From positions 17,079,001-17,143,000 of the forward strand of contig NC_053043.1 in the NCBI RefSeq assembly GCF_003473485.1: a DNA stretch of 64,000 bases, given 5' to 3'. Source of the DNA: Medicago truncatula (taxonomy: Eukaryota > Streptophyta > Magnoliopsida > Fabales > Fabaceae). Made by a program: the position numbers and the translations under genes. The notes beneath the pieces are model-generated. The model was not told the DNA's origin, searched no databases, and saw nothing but the letters and a program-made list of their open reading frames with translations. Shown piece by piece: positions 36,615-47,863 of this stretch; the first letter of the stretch is position 1, and each line of letters starts with the position of its first letter.

Positions 36615-39158
36615 ATTTATGGGAGCTTCTACGGTGCAGTCAGAAAAACTGACTTTTTAAAAAAAAATAAAAATTGATCTTAATGTTTGATTCATTTTCA
36701 CATTGTTGATTACTGATTACATCTTGGATTTACAGGTACTATTTTATCGTTGGAACCTTTAACATGCAAACAAATTTGATGATATTATGTGATTGTCTTA
36801 AGTGTTACACTTTGTGGGGTGTTACGCTTAAAATAAGGTAGGATAAAATTAGATTAAGTGTGGTCTTGTTAATCTGATGAATTGATGATATTATGAATAC
36901 CGAACTTTTGATGTCATTGTACAAACAATGAGATGTTACTTACTACATTTTTGATGTTATAGTATTAACTTCACCAAAAAAGTCATTCGCATGACTTCAC
37001 CATAGAATTTTCCTACATTTAATTGCAATAGACTCTATTTTGAATAATTTTATATTTTGTCCTTTAAAAGTATTTTATATTTTGAAACTGAAAGATATGT
37101 TTAGTTCAGAGCGATATATATGAACACTTCTTTATGTATGTTTTCAAAGTTTTTAACACGTAATTCCGTCAATATCGTCTTCAATGATGGATTGAGAGAC
37201 TTATTTGTTGAATGATTGGCAAAAGGATATAACACTTTAGATATATATCATTTTCATGACATGGTAGGATAAATATAAATACTAGTACTGTGGATAGAGT
37301 GGAATTTTTGGATAAAGTGGAGTTGGGTCCCCGTTTATAAGTATAATTTTACGAATAAACAGATAGAGTTTTTACTATAATAATAATATTAAATATATAC
37401 ATTTAAATTAAGTATTAAAGTTTCTTTTTTACAAAAATAAAGATATTCATTTATTTAAATTGATATATTACACCGATACAATAAAAATTTAAAGTCGCTA
37501 AAACAAAAATGATGAATTTGCGAAGAAACTCTTATCATCCATGTTAAAAGCATAAAAGGGTAGAGTATATAAGTCTACAAATATGACTATAGTCAAGTCT
37601 CTTGAATACTTATGTTTCGGATCTACAACGTTGACCATGCCAAAATCATTTATTGAATTTCCACTTTCTCAAAGTTAATCTTTCATACAAAATCAAATAA
37701 ACATTGCACTAAAACAGAAAATAAAAAATACACTGCACAAAGATAGAAAATTAAAACAAATAGGGTTGTGCAAAGACGATGTAATCACATAAACAAACGA
37801 AAGATGAATGAAAATATGCGAAAATCACTAATTTAAATAAAAAAGAAGGAAAATCAATTCGGATGAGTGGTTTTGGATCAAAATTGACTCTAAATCACCT
37901 TTATTCGATAGACAAGAAGAAGAAGAAGAAGGGTGGTGACGATTACGATTTGGGAAAGAGAGAAGAGAAAATACTCAATAGCAAATCAAATTAAGTATTG
38001 CAATTATATAGTTTTTTTCTTAAAATGTGTATAAGAAAAATTAAAATATTTTCCTCGCTTTTTATATATGGATCCATCAATCAATGATTGTAACACGATA
38101 ATAATAAAAAATCTCAATCTTTTAATGAAAGTGATAGAGACATTTCCCTTATTTAAATAATCATTTTTATGTCAACTTATGAAACAATAAGAAATATACA
38201 AAAAGATAATGTATAGTTACTGATAAAAAAAAAAAAAACAAGAGCATCATGAATGTATGAGAAAGTTGTTGTTGACGCAAGATGATTGTAAAAATATCAT
38301 TATACATTTTACTTCGTTTATTTTGAAAGTTTACGCATGACCTCATGTAAAAAATATGTCTACGTACTACATGCCATATACTGGTAGCTTATTATGGTAT
38401 TTATATCTACCATAAAGTGTCTAGTATAACAAAAAAAAAAAAAAATAGATTATCGAAGACAATGATAAAGGCTTTGTATAAAGGCTTTCTGGATGTCCTT
38501 TGACTAAATGTGTTCTGAATTATATAATTTTAAATTGGCTTTGATCAATATGGATTAGGATTTAGAATGATGGACTTATATGTATATGTTTATTTTGTTA
38601 CATAACAGGAAAAGAAAAAGAAAACTAATAAATGTTATTCATCGGACCGTCGTTGCAAGGAAGGAGTTTGTATTTTAATTAAAAATAAATGATATTTATT
38701 CATTTAAATTGATAAAGTTCGTGGATATAATACAAATTCATTAAAAATAGGAGAATGCTAACCATTGCCCTTAGGGCATTGGATAAAGGGATAAAAAAAG
38801 AAATATAACACTAAAAATGGTGAAAAGTGATAAATTTAACTTTTTAAAAGACAAAATGTTGTTGAAACCAATGCAAATATGCTATTTTTGGCTTCCTTAA
38901 CCATTGCCCTCGTAAAAATAAAACTTATGAATCTACGAACAAACTCACAACATTCATGTTAATAGCATAAAACGGCAAAGTACAAAAGTCTACACATATG
39001 ACTATATTCAAGCTTCTGAAATACCCATGTCTACGGATATGCAACGTCGACGACGTCAAAATCATTGTTTTGATCTGCACTGGATTGAAGCTGATCTAAC
39101 AATTTAAAGGAATAAATACCCAAACGAAACAAAAAAGACAAACAACACCGCACAAAGA
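36615..39158. other. Intergenic, end of unit 2 and start of unit 3
   Basis: No gene. The site near 37268-37280 is the empty target of the 783-bp unit 1 insertion. From 37621 it copies the start of the unit. It breaks off at about 39158 within CGCACAAAGAC. Confidence 0.6.
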
Positions 39159-39484
39159 CAGAGGCCAATTTAACAAAGACATGTTTTTTTTTTGGAAATT
39201 GCTTCCATTGAACGTAGATTTTGACCCCAGAGCCTTGAGTAATTAGATTATCCTCATTATCAAGGCATTGAGCAAATAAAAAGCACCATACCAACCAAAT
39301 GTTCGTAGGTAGCCATCCTTCATCAAAATTTTCCTTGGTTGTACCGAGGCGAAAATTGATGCTAAATGAATTAATTTCATAGAATTGGTCTTTTTTAAAT
39401 GATTTATATCAAACATGATATGTAGTAGTTTAGATTAAAATTGGTTTTAAAAACAATGTGTAAATACTAAAAAGGGTCTTAACC

Positions 39485-39749
39485 TATACTAGTTCCATTT
39501 TGGATTTCACTTTGGTGATTTTAAAGTTACGTGACTTTGATGATTTTAGTTCATATACCTCTCTTAATCAATTATTCTTTCTTATTTAAATAGTTAAATT
39601 TAATCATTCATTCATACTCTAAAATACACAAATACGTCAAATCTAAAGTCATCCAAGTAAAATTCCTCCATTTTACTTAACTGGTACCTTTGAATTAAAA
39701 CAAAATTTTATTGTTAAATATTTACACATGTTAAAACGGAGGGAGTATA
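39485..39749. mobile_element. Stowaway-like MITE
   Basis: Its right end inverted reads TATACTCCCTCCGTTTTAAC, the common plant Stowaway terminus. Its left end reads TATACTAGTTCCATTTTGG. Relatives of the left part sit in the CNL1, CNL2, CNL4 and CNL5 upstream regions. TA dinucleotides flank it. Confidence 0.55.
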
Positions 39750-39884
39750 AAATCTTACACCACACCACTTTGTACCCAAAAAATATGTTAAAAGGTCAAT
39801 ATTTTATGCCAATATTTATGACTTGTGTGTGATATAAAAAAAAAATGTTGTACCTAAAAAAAAAAAAAAATGCTTATAATAATT

Positions 39885-40622
39885 GTTGTGAATTCGGACT
39901 CAAAATCACACCAATACAAAATATGATGTGTAGAGCAAAGGAAAGTAGTAACCAATATCAAAGTGAACACAAGCAATAATCAACAATAACAGCACCTAGA
40001 TCTAATCTAGGAATTAAAGTGAAAAGCACAAAACCACAAGCAAAAGATAAAGGGAGAGACGAGAGGAACAAACACACCAAAGATTGTTGACCCAGTTCGG
40101 TCCAACTTGACCTAGTCTGGGGGAGAGATTGATCTCTCCAATCCACTATCAATGAGTTCTTACAAAGAGATACAAATGAGTTACAAAAAATTAGCTTCAA
40201 CAAGCTTGCAAAGAACAACCCTAATTTCTACCCATTTTTCCAATCTCACCAATGAACAAGACACTCAATGATTTTCACTCACCCAAGGTGTTTACAATAT
40301 TTCCCAACCCAAGAGAACTCTAATCAAAGACCTTCAACCCTAAAGTTACCTCCGTTGATTTCCAAATTTTCTCTCTCTTCAAACTCTCCTTCAAAATCTG
40401 CAAAGAACACTTATATAGCAGTCTTCAGCTGTCAAAAATGTGTCACGATTGGACACCCTGCAAAACATGCTCTCGACATTGCCAAAAACGTGACACGCTT
40501 ATGAAATTGTGTCACGATTTCTCTGTTCCTCACAATCACAATTTTGAAGGCATACACAACAATAATGAAAGGATGATACATAAGTTATTCAACGATTTTG
40601 AAAAACAAAACTTTTACTTATA
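39885..40622 (-). mobile_element. Possible LTR fragment
   Basis: The segment TTGACCCAGTTCGGTCCAAC with CTGGGGGAGAGATTGATCTC resembles sequences common in legume retrotransposon LTRs. Repeated TGTCACGATT motifs occur near 40438-40520. No tRNA primer-binding site, gag or pol was seen, and the ends are uncertain. Confidence 0.35.
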
Positions 40623-41312
40623 GCAGCAATGATCTGATGATATATACTAGTCCATTTGATTAACACTTCCATCGTCTCTAAATATAAAGCGCATTTTGTC
40701 TATTTTCACTTTAATTAAGAAAAATTAGTATTGTATTTAGTATGTCTATTTTATGTGTAAATTTATTTAAAATACACTTTATACTTGTATATATAGTAAT
40801 TTAGAAAGATAGTAATTTAGAACGAGACTTATATTTATGGAAAATGTTAAAGAGTGTTTTCGGATATTTTCCAAGAATCATAAATTGACAAAAATACGTG
40901 TATTTAATGTAGTAAAAATTAAAGATATTTTTAAAGAATAATTGCTTAACAAAACCATACATTTATTTGTATATTTAATAAAATAGGTGTTTATTTTATT
41001 TTTGAAAGACATAGGAGTAAAAAATAATGATACATTAGTGCTTTGTGCTTGATAGAAAGATTAGTAGATAGGATAAGCTGAGTAATACTACTCAGTTGTT
41101 AATACAGTGACACACGTTAAACCATGTGTTTAATCCAAATCAATAAGAAATAATCATATCCAGAAATGACTATAAGCTTTGAGATTACATCAAAGAGTTA
41201 TCTTATCCTTACTATATCTGTATTGGTGCCTTTGTGTTTGTGTTTTGCGTTTTACTCTTGCATTTGAAACCCTAACGTTTCTTTGAGTTTGTTACTGAAT
41301 TCATCTTTTGCT

Positions 41313-42502
41313 ATGGCTCTTGAAACTATTGGTGGTGCTATTGCATCTTCTTTCTTTGAGGCTTTGCTTGAAAAACTAGCTTCTGCAGAATAGGTTGAAA
41401 GTGGCTTTGTTTTCCATCAATGTTGTTGCTGATGATGCTGACCAAAAGCAGGTCAATAACTCTCATGTAAAAGACTGGCTTCTTGGGGTTAAAGATGGTG
41501 TTCTTGATGCTCAAGATCTGATTGAAGAAATTATCCACATTCAAGTCTCCAAGTCCAAGCAGGAAGCAGCTGAATCTCAAACAATCTCTACTGTAACCAA
41601 CCAGCAATTGGGTACGTTCAATGTCTCTCCTACTTCAATTGACAAGAATGTAGTATCTAGGTTGAAAGTGGTAGTTCAAAAGCTTGAATCGCTTGTGGGC
41701 CTGAAAGATTCACTTCTTCTTCTGAATGTTAATACTGGTTTTAATGCTGGGTCACGGATGTTGAAGTCACCATGTTTTCCTTCTATGGAGTCTCATATGT
41801 TTGGGAGAAATAATGACCAAACAACACTCTCTAATTGGCTCAAATCGCAGGATAAGAAGCTCTCCGTTATTTCAATGGTAGGTATGGGTGGGATAGGGAA
41901 GACCACCCTTGCCCAACATTTGCACAATTATCCTATGATAGTGGAAAGCTTCGATGTTAGTGCATGGGTAAATGTGTCTCAGGATTTTGATGTTTGTAGA
42001 ATTGCAAGGGTGATTCTAGAATCAATCAATGGTTCAGTCATTCAAAGTACAGATCAGAGTATTCTTGAGAAAAAGTTGAAGGAACAACTCATCGGGAAGA
42101 AATTCTTCATTGTTTTGGATAATGTTTGGATCCAAGACCGAATGAAATGGAGAAGGTTTAAGACTCCGTTTACTTATGGGGCACAAGGAAGTAAAATCCT
42201 TGTCACTACACGCAGTGGAGAAGTCGCGTCGGTCACGGCATCAGATCAAATTCATCAATTACATCATCTGGATGAAGAAGACTCCTGGACATTGTTTGCG
42301 AAACATGCCTTTCATGGCTTTGATGATTCTTATGCTGTCTCCTGGACGAAGAAGACTACCCTCCATGAGCAGATTGGTAAGATGGTGGCTGACAAATGCA
42401 AAGGATTACCTCTGGCCTTGATAGCCATCGGAGATCTCTTGAGCATAAACTGATCATTGCAGCAATGGGACAAGATATCGGAAAGCGATGCATGGGATTT
42501 AG
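41313..42502 (+). pseudogene. CNL3: truncated, frameshifted CC-NB-ARC fragment
   Basis: Starting at 41313 it encodes MALETIGGAIASSFFEALLE, then a 23-bp deletion relative to CNL2 brings a stop after residue 26. The frame then continues through the CC domain, P-loop GMGGIGKTT, kinase-2 LDNVW, RNBS-B and GLPLA to a second stop at about 42453 (SIN, where the others have Arg-Asn-Ser). Coding homology ends at GATGCATGGGATTTAG and unit-2 intergenic DNA follows. There is no RNBS-D, MHD or LRR. The 5' half differs clearly from CNL1/2, while the last 400 bp are nearly identical to CNL1, suggesting gene conversion. No functional receptor is possible. Confidence 0.9.
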
Positions 42503-43988
42503 TGGTTACAAGCATTGTGGTTACAAGGGCATTGTGGATTGGTGGTGGTATTAGAGATTGCGGTTAGGCATTAATTGGGACTATTGTGGTTACAAGCATT
42601 ATGGTCAACCTATGAAATACATATATTCTTCAGGTTAGGCGTGTCTTGGGACTATTGTGGTTACATCGACACGACACCAACATATATAATTACATCGAAT
42701 TATATAATTTTTTAAATTATTAACGGTGTCGGTGTATCGGCATTCGTGATCGTATCCATGCTTCATAATGATCAGCAAAGAAAAAATTGAATTTTAGTGT
42801 TTCTTCTCAAAGTGTGTGTAAAATGAATAAACATGTCAATTTTATCTAAAATTGAAATTGAAAGTTTATTACCTTTACATCAATGAATGTCAATTTCGTT
42901 TGTCAACATTATTATCCAAGTCTAACCACCTGAAGATATGAAAGAGTCCAGAAGATGTTTGACAGGTTTTTCTATCTCAATATTTACTGGAAAAATTCGG
43001 GCTAAAATTATTAAGCCCAAACCCTACATTTTATTCGGGCTTTCGGGCCGGCCCATACGGGCCGGCCCGTTTTGACAGCTCTAGTTCTACTGATACGATG
43101 CAATTTTGTTTTTCTTTTCTTTTAAAAAAATAAAATAAAAAAGGAACAGTCCTGAGGATGAAAGCAAATGGGGGAGAAGACAGTGTGTGTAGATGGTGCA
43201 AAGTGTTATTGGGAGGGAGATCAATCCAAAGGTATAAAAAAAATTGGTCCATCATGGACAAATTTTTTTAGTGGTTCATTTTATACGGAACCAAAGAAGA
43301 AAATACAAAAAATAGATGAAGAATTGAGAGATCAAATAAATACTTAATATTGTTCATATTTCTTATCTAATTTCAAAGTGGAAAACGATGTAATTTATAA
43401 TTTATCCATAAAATAATAAAATGTTGCAAAATTTTATATGATTATTTACAAAAATAAAATAAAATAAAATAATTTATTTGATAGATGATAGATACATAAT
43501 ACATAACCTTTCAAAAAAAAAAAAAAAGATACATAATACATAAGTGTAATATTAGTTAAAATTTACGATCACTCTATATTTCCAATATATATAATATTTA
43601 TTTTCATTTAACATGGATGACTCAAAGAGTCATATTCAATATATGAAGAATAAATGAGATATTATTCTTTGCAAAATATATTGGTGGTTTAAACATGTAG
43701 TTTTGTTGGTGTTGTTATTTGTGATTGAAATACATGACTGAAAAATTCAATGAATAAAGAATGAGTACAAGAGTCGTGTTTAATTCACGAGAATGAGAGA
43801 AAATCAATTTTGTCTATTTTATCTAATTTTAAAAATAGATTTCTTAAATTCAAAATCAATGATAAATTAATTGTGTTTTTATATTTTTCTTTTATTAAGT
43901 AAAGCGTGCATTCACCATGCATATGATTTGGTAGATTTTTAAAATGATTCTCTTTGTCGGTTGATTCAAGTAAGTTTTGAATTAATTC
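42503..43988. other. Intergenic, unit 3 after the ectopic junction
   Basis: It rejoins sequence matching 22485 onward, including the hAT-like remnant (about 42991-43083). No gene is seen. Confidence 0.55.
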
Positions 43989-44112
43989 AGTTGGTAGGAA
44001 TATTGCATATTATATGCAGGAGTCGGGGTTCGAATCCCGGACACTCCACTTCTCCACAATTAAATTATGTGAGCTCTAGCCACTAGGCTACTTGACAAAA
44101 AAAAAAAAAAAA
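43989..44112 (+). mobile_element. tRNA-derived SINE, copy A3, 5'-deleted
   Basis: The B box and poly-A tail are present, but the start of the A box and the upstream flank (about 130 bp in unit 2) have been deleted. The join AATTCA/GTTGGTAGG uses a short TCA match. Confidence 0.7.
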
Positions 44113-44305
44113 CTTGGTCAATTTTGAGAAAAATAGTTTGTAGTGTTGTTTGTTGTGACCTTTCTTAGATTTATTTGCATGCCAAATTGTTGAGTGTCTC
44201 TTTATTTTGGCTGGTTATACATGTAATCATGTTAATTCTATTATACATTATTGAATTTGTCTTTTTATTTTTATTTTTAACTTGTGTTTTTGTAAATTTT
44301 CAACT

Positions 44306-44757
44306 TAAATCTTGATTATCTCGGCGTTTATAAGTTTAATAATTTTGAAATGAATTCCTAGGAAAATGAACATCTTATACTTAAATATCTCTCAATTAGG
44401 AAGTGTCCTTATTTTGGAACATTACCCAAGGAAGGATCGTCTGCTCCAAATTTACAACACTTTAATATTTTCAAATAGGAGAATTCAATTTAAAATCACT
44501 TCCTAAATGCATGCATATCTTCTTTCCATCTCTTCATAACCTATCTATATTTGCTCAAAAAAAAAAAAAAAAAAAAAAACCTATCTATATTTGATTATCC
44601 ACAACTGGAGTCGTTCTCGGATGGAGGTTTGCCAACAGCCTAAGAAACCTTTTTCTCGTGAAATGCTTTACCTTCTCCTCAACTCGCTGAATTGGTCTTT
44701 CCCAACTAATACATCTCTATATGACAAACATATTGAAGATTTTGATGTGGATTCTTC
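44306..44757 (+). pseudogene. CNL LRR relic, unit 3
   Basis: Counterpart of 24439-24895, with the same degenerate LRR alignment and poly-A flanked by ACCTATCTATATTTG copies. The poly-A run is longer than in unit 2. Confidence 0.75.
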
Positions 44758-45160
44758 AAGTAGTGAAGAGCTTAAGAGGGAGTCTAGTGGTAATACTTTT
44801 AAGTTAAATATAGAAAGTTGTGGTCCAGGATTGCAACCAACATATGGTAGATACTATGTTTGTTTTGATGGTTGTAAGAAGGCCATAAACTTGTATAACC
44901 TTTATAGGATTGGATGGCTTCCACTTGAAGAATAAGTATGGGGAGATATTGTCACTGGCAGAGCCAGGAAATTTATGGAGTCCGGGCAAAAAATTTATCG
45001 TAAATTCACATATGACATAATATATCAATAGTCATAAATCGAATTTTTTTTTTTAAGTTTAATTTTAATTAAAAAAATCGAAATAAAAGAGGTTTCTCAT
45101 TTTGTCAACAAAAGTACAATATTTTATGAAACTTAAATAGGTTTCCATATAGGACTTTCA

Positions 45161-46471
45161 ATGTCAAGGGATTATGATTACATTAAGGATTTCAAAAATG
45201 ATTGGACATTTGAAAAATAGGATTTGTTGTGTTGGATTCTTGGATTGTGACCGGTAGTAATGAGAATCAACATATGAAGCTCATTATTTGTGATGCAAAG
45301 GTTAGATGAGTTAGTTAAGATTTGTTGTAATTTCATTTATGATCTATCAATATTACTTATTAGTGTACATTTTGATTTATTTATATTTTTTTATTTCTTT
45401 CTCGGATTTAGCGTGATCGAGTTCATGTAATAACTCGATATAGAGAATTGGAGCATTGGAAGGCTTTGATCGAGGAAAACAAGACTTATAATTTGTATAA
45501 TTGTCATGTGTTTGATAATGACATTGCATTTAATCCTTTTAAGGCTGTTTTTTTTTTTTTTTATTCTGGTACAAAGGTGCAGAAGTATGACAAGTTAACC
45601 AACGTTCTTACTCATGAATTTCGCTTAGAGTCATTTAAGAAAATTCAAGATGAAAAATTCAAAACTGACGTTTTATATGGTATAGTTACGTTTTATATGG
45701 TATAGTTATGTACTTTAATTTATTTTTGTGTTTTCTCCGATTATAATGTTCTTATATAGATGTATTATTATTATTTTTTGAGAAATCATCGGGTTTCTTC
45801 ATGAGATTGTCAAGCCAACGCCAATTGGGACGGGAAAGAAATCGTGTACAAACATTGTGTTGAAAGATAAACTGTATTATTTTCTAATTTGTCAGCATCA
45901 AATGATAGGATTTTGTATAAGTTTGATAATGACCTAAAAGATGTATTTCCTTATGCATGAGAATATCTGGGAGTGATGTTTAATTTCCATTTGTTTCAAC
46001 AATGTTAATTGGCCAACGGGGTACATATAATCCACATGCATGCATTTATCTAGAATTTATAGGAAGATAGTAGGAAGATAAATTAGAAGTCATGGTACAT
46101 TTTCTTTAGCTTAAAATCTATCATGCTACCTTCATTTTATAAATTATATGTAACTATATTCGCATACATCTTATCCATGTTAATATGCATTAGACTAATA
46201 TTGCAGTTATTTCCCTGTTTAGCATTTCCCAAACAAGGTGTCAAGAACAATTCTGAAAGAAAAGCGCAAAACAAACATTCTCATTGATGACCAGACACAG
46301 AGAAAGTATAAGTGTCGCCTCATTACCACCGAAAGAGCATGCTATGAAAAATACTTGGATGGGCAGTGGTTCAATTTCTGCAGAGAACGTGTCATGGAAG
46401 AAGGTGGTAAGCTCATCTTTGATCTCGAAAAGTCACCGAAGAACTTGCACGTTCGAGTTGTTCCAAAATAG
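45161..46471 (+). pseudogene. RPA-like OB fold (DUF223) plus B3 domain gene, unit 3
   Basis: Same layout as unit 2: start 45161, a five-A run causing a stop (here TAG instead of TAA), exon end 45300, exon 2 45412-45679 with a T tract of a different length, exon 3 from 45783, and B3 exon 46223-46471. In the B3 exon one Ala is changed to Thr. A 20-bp duplication (ACGTTTTATATGGTATAG) covers the exon 2 donor, shared with unit 2 and absent from unit 1. Confidence 0.65.
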
Positions 46472-47042
46472 ATCTTTGCTGCTGAACTATTTGAACTTCT
46501 ACTATTTTGGCGTATCGCTTTGGACTGTAATCGTAAACTATCTTGTCTTTGGGATGCCATTTGTTCTTTTCATTTTATCTGATGTAAATATTGGCAAAAA
46601 TCCCTTTTTTGTTAGTCTATGACACTTGAAATCTCTTTTATAAACCTAACTATTATATAACGTTAATCTGCACATTGTTGGTTCCTTCGTTGGTTCCAAT
46701 TAGTATCATGTTAATTATAAAGTTGTTTTCCTAATCTCTTGAACAAAATAGAACATGCTCTTTTCCTACATCAAAGCTTTATAATGCTTTGGTAAATGTT
46801 CTAGAAATGTACATATAGCTGAGATTTGTGCAATATGCTTGCTTGATTTTCACATTTATGAACGGCAACAATTTCTTAAGAAAAATGCAGATATTTCCCT
46901 TAATTTGCTCATTTCTTCTTTATAACAAAGTTTTTTTAAAAATACAATAAAAGTGATTCATTTATAATATCCGAGTTTGTGCAATATTCATTAAATTGCT
47001 CATTTCTCCTTTGGAACAAATTTTTTACAAGATATGTTATTC

Positions 47043-47069
47043 AACCCGTGCGAGCGGGTTTGTAACTAG
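47043..47069 (+). mobile_element. Helitron-type 3' terminus, unit 3, hairpin eroded
   Basis: Same position as in units 1 and 2, but two bases are lost from the hairpin, leaving a 6-bp stem AACCCG/CGGGTT. CTAG at 47066-47069. Confidence 0.5.
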
Positions 47070-47081
47070 TTGAATTGAAAA

Positions 47082-47863
47082 ATTGATGTCATTCACGAGT
47101 TTGTAACTAGCACATGATGTATTACTATATTTCTAAATATAGAACTAATACAAGACTTTATCAACGAAAAAAAAAATGTTATTGCATGAGAAAGTGACAC
47201 CTGGAAAACTTTCATTCCATAGGTGTATAGTCTTCAAATTATTGTTATAGTTATAGATCTAGATTAGATAGAATAAAATTCTCTCACCTATTTTTGTGTC
47301 TTGGATTTGATTGATTGAATGCAAGAAAAGCCATGAAAATTTTCTTTCCATATTCACATTTTCTTTGTCAATATTTGTTTAGGCCAGGAGAATGATGATT
47401 AACCAAGTGGCATTTCAACATTATTATCCAAGTCTAACCACATGAAGATATGAAAGAGTCCAGATCATGCTTGGCAGGTTTTAAGGTATTGTTACTATGC
47501 TATGCTAGCTAGAATATTTCTTTTCTTAACCAAGTGATTTATATCAAACATGTTGTGTAGTAGTTTAGATTAAAATTGGTTTTATAAATAATGTGTAAAC
47601 ACTAAAAAGGGTCTTAACTTATACCTGCTCCATTTTGGATTTCACTTTGATGATTTTAAAGTTGCGTGACTTTGATGATTTTAGCGTATTTAGAGGATGA
47701 ATGAATATTGAAATTTAACTATTTAAATAAAAAAGAATGATTGATTAAGAGAGATATATCTTATCTTACCATATTCACATCATTTCTCAGTGTTTGTGTT
47801 TTGCTCTTGCATTTGAAACCCTAACGTTTCTTTTGAGTTTCTTGCTGATTCCTCTTTTTTGCT
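47082..47863 (+). promoter_or_regulatory. CNL4 upstream region and 5' leader
   Basis: Nearly identical to the CNL2 upstream region, with no obvious damage, so CNL4 may still be transcribed. Confidence 0.5.

Larger units (their letters stand above)
19043..37620. repeat. Tandem CNL unit 2
   Basis: This is the second copy of the array unit, bounded by the point where the base-1 sequence begins again (19043) and begins once more (37621). It carries CNL2, the one uninterrupted receptor. It lacks about 75 bp present in units 1 and 4 near 21380 and about 530 bp present in unit 1 near 36415. The second loss ends in a short TGG match, as expected of end joining. Confidence 0.9.
39159..41312. other. 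Foreign block in unit 3 and CNL3 upstream region
   Basis: It has no counterpart elsewhere in the window. It holds a minus-strand frame (39031-39294, LFAQCLDNEDNLITQGSG) that I do not recognise, a Stowaway-like MITE, an LTR-like segment, and at the right end a leader (TTTGAAACCCTAACGTTTC at about 41261-41281) matching other CNL leaders. Confidence 0.5.

Noticed and set aside
39031-39294. 87-aa minus-strand protein near the unit 3 breakpoint
   Set aside because: The frame spans the junction between unit DNA and the foreign block. Part of it (LFAQCLDNEDNLITQGSG) looks protein-like, but I cannot name a family.
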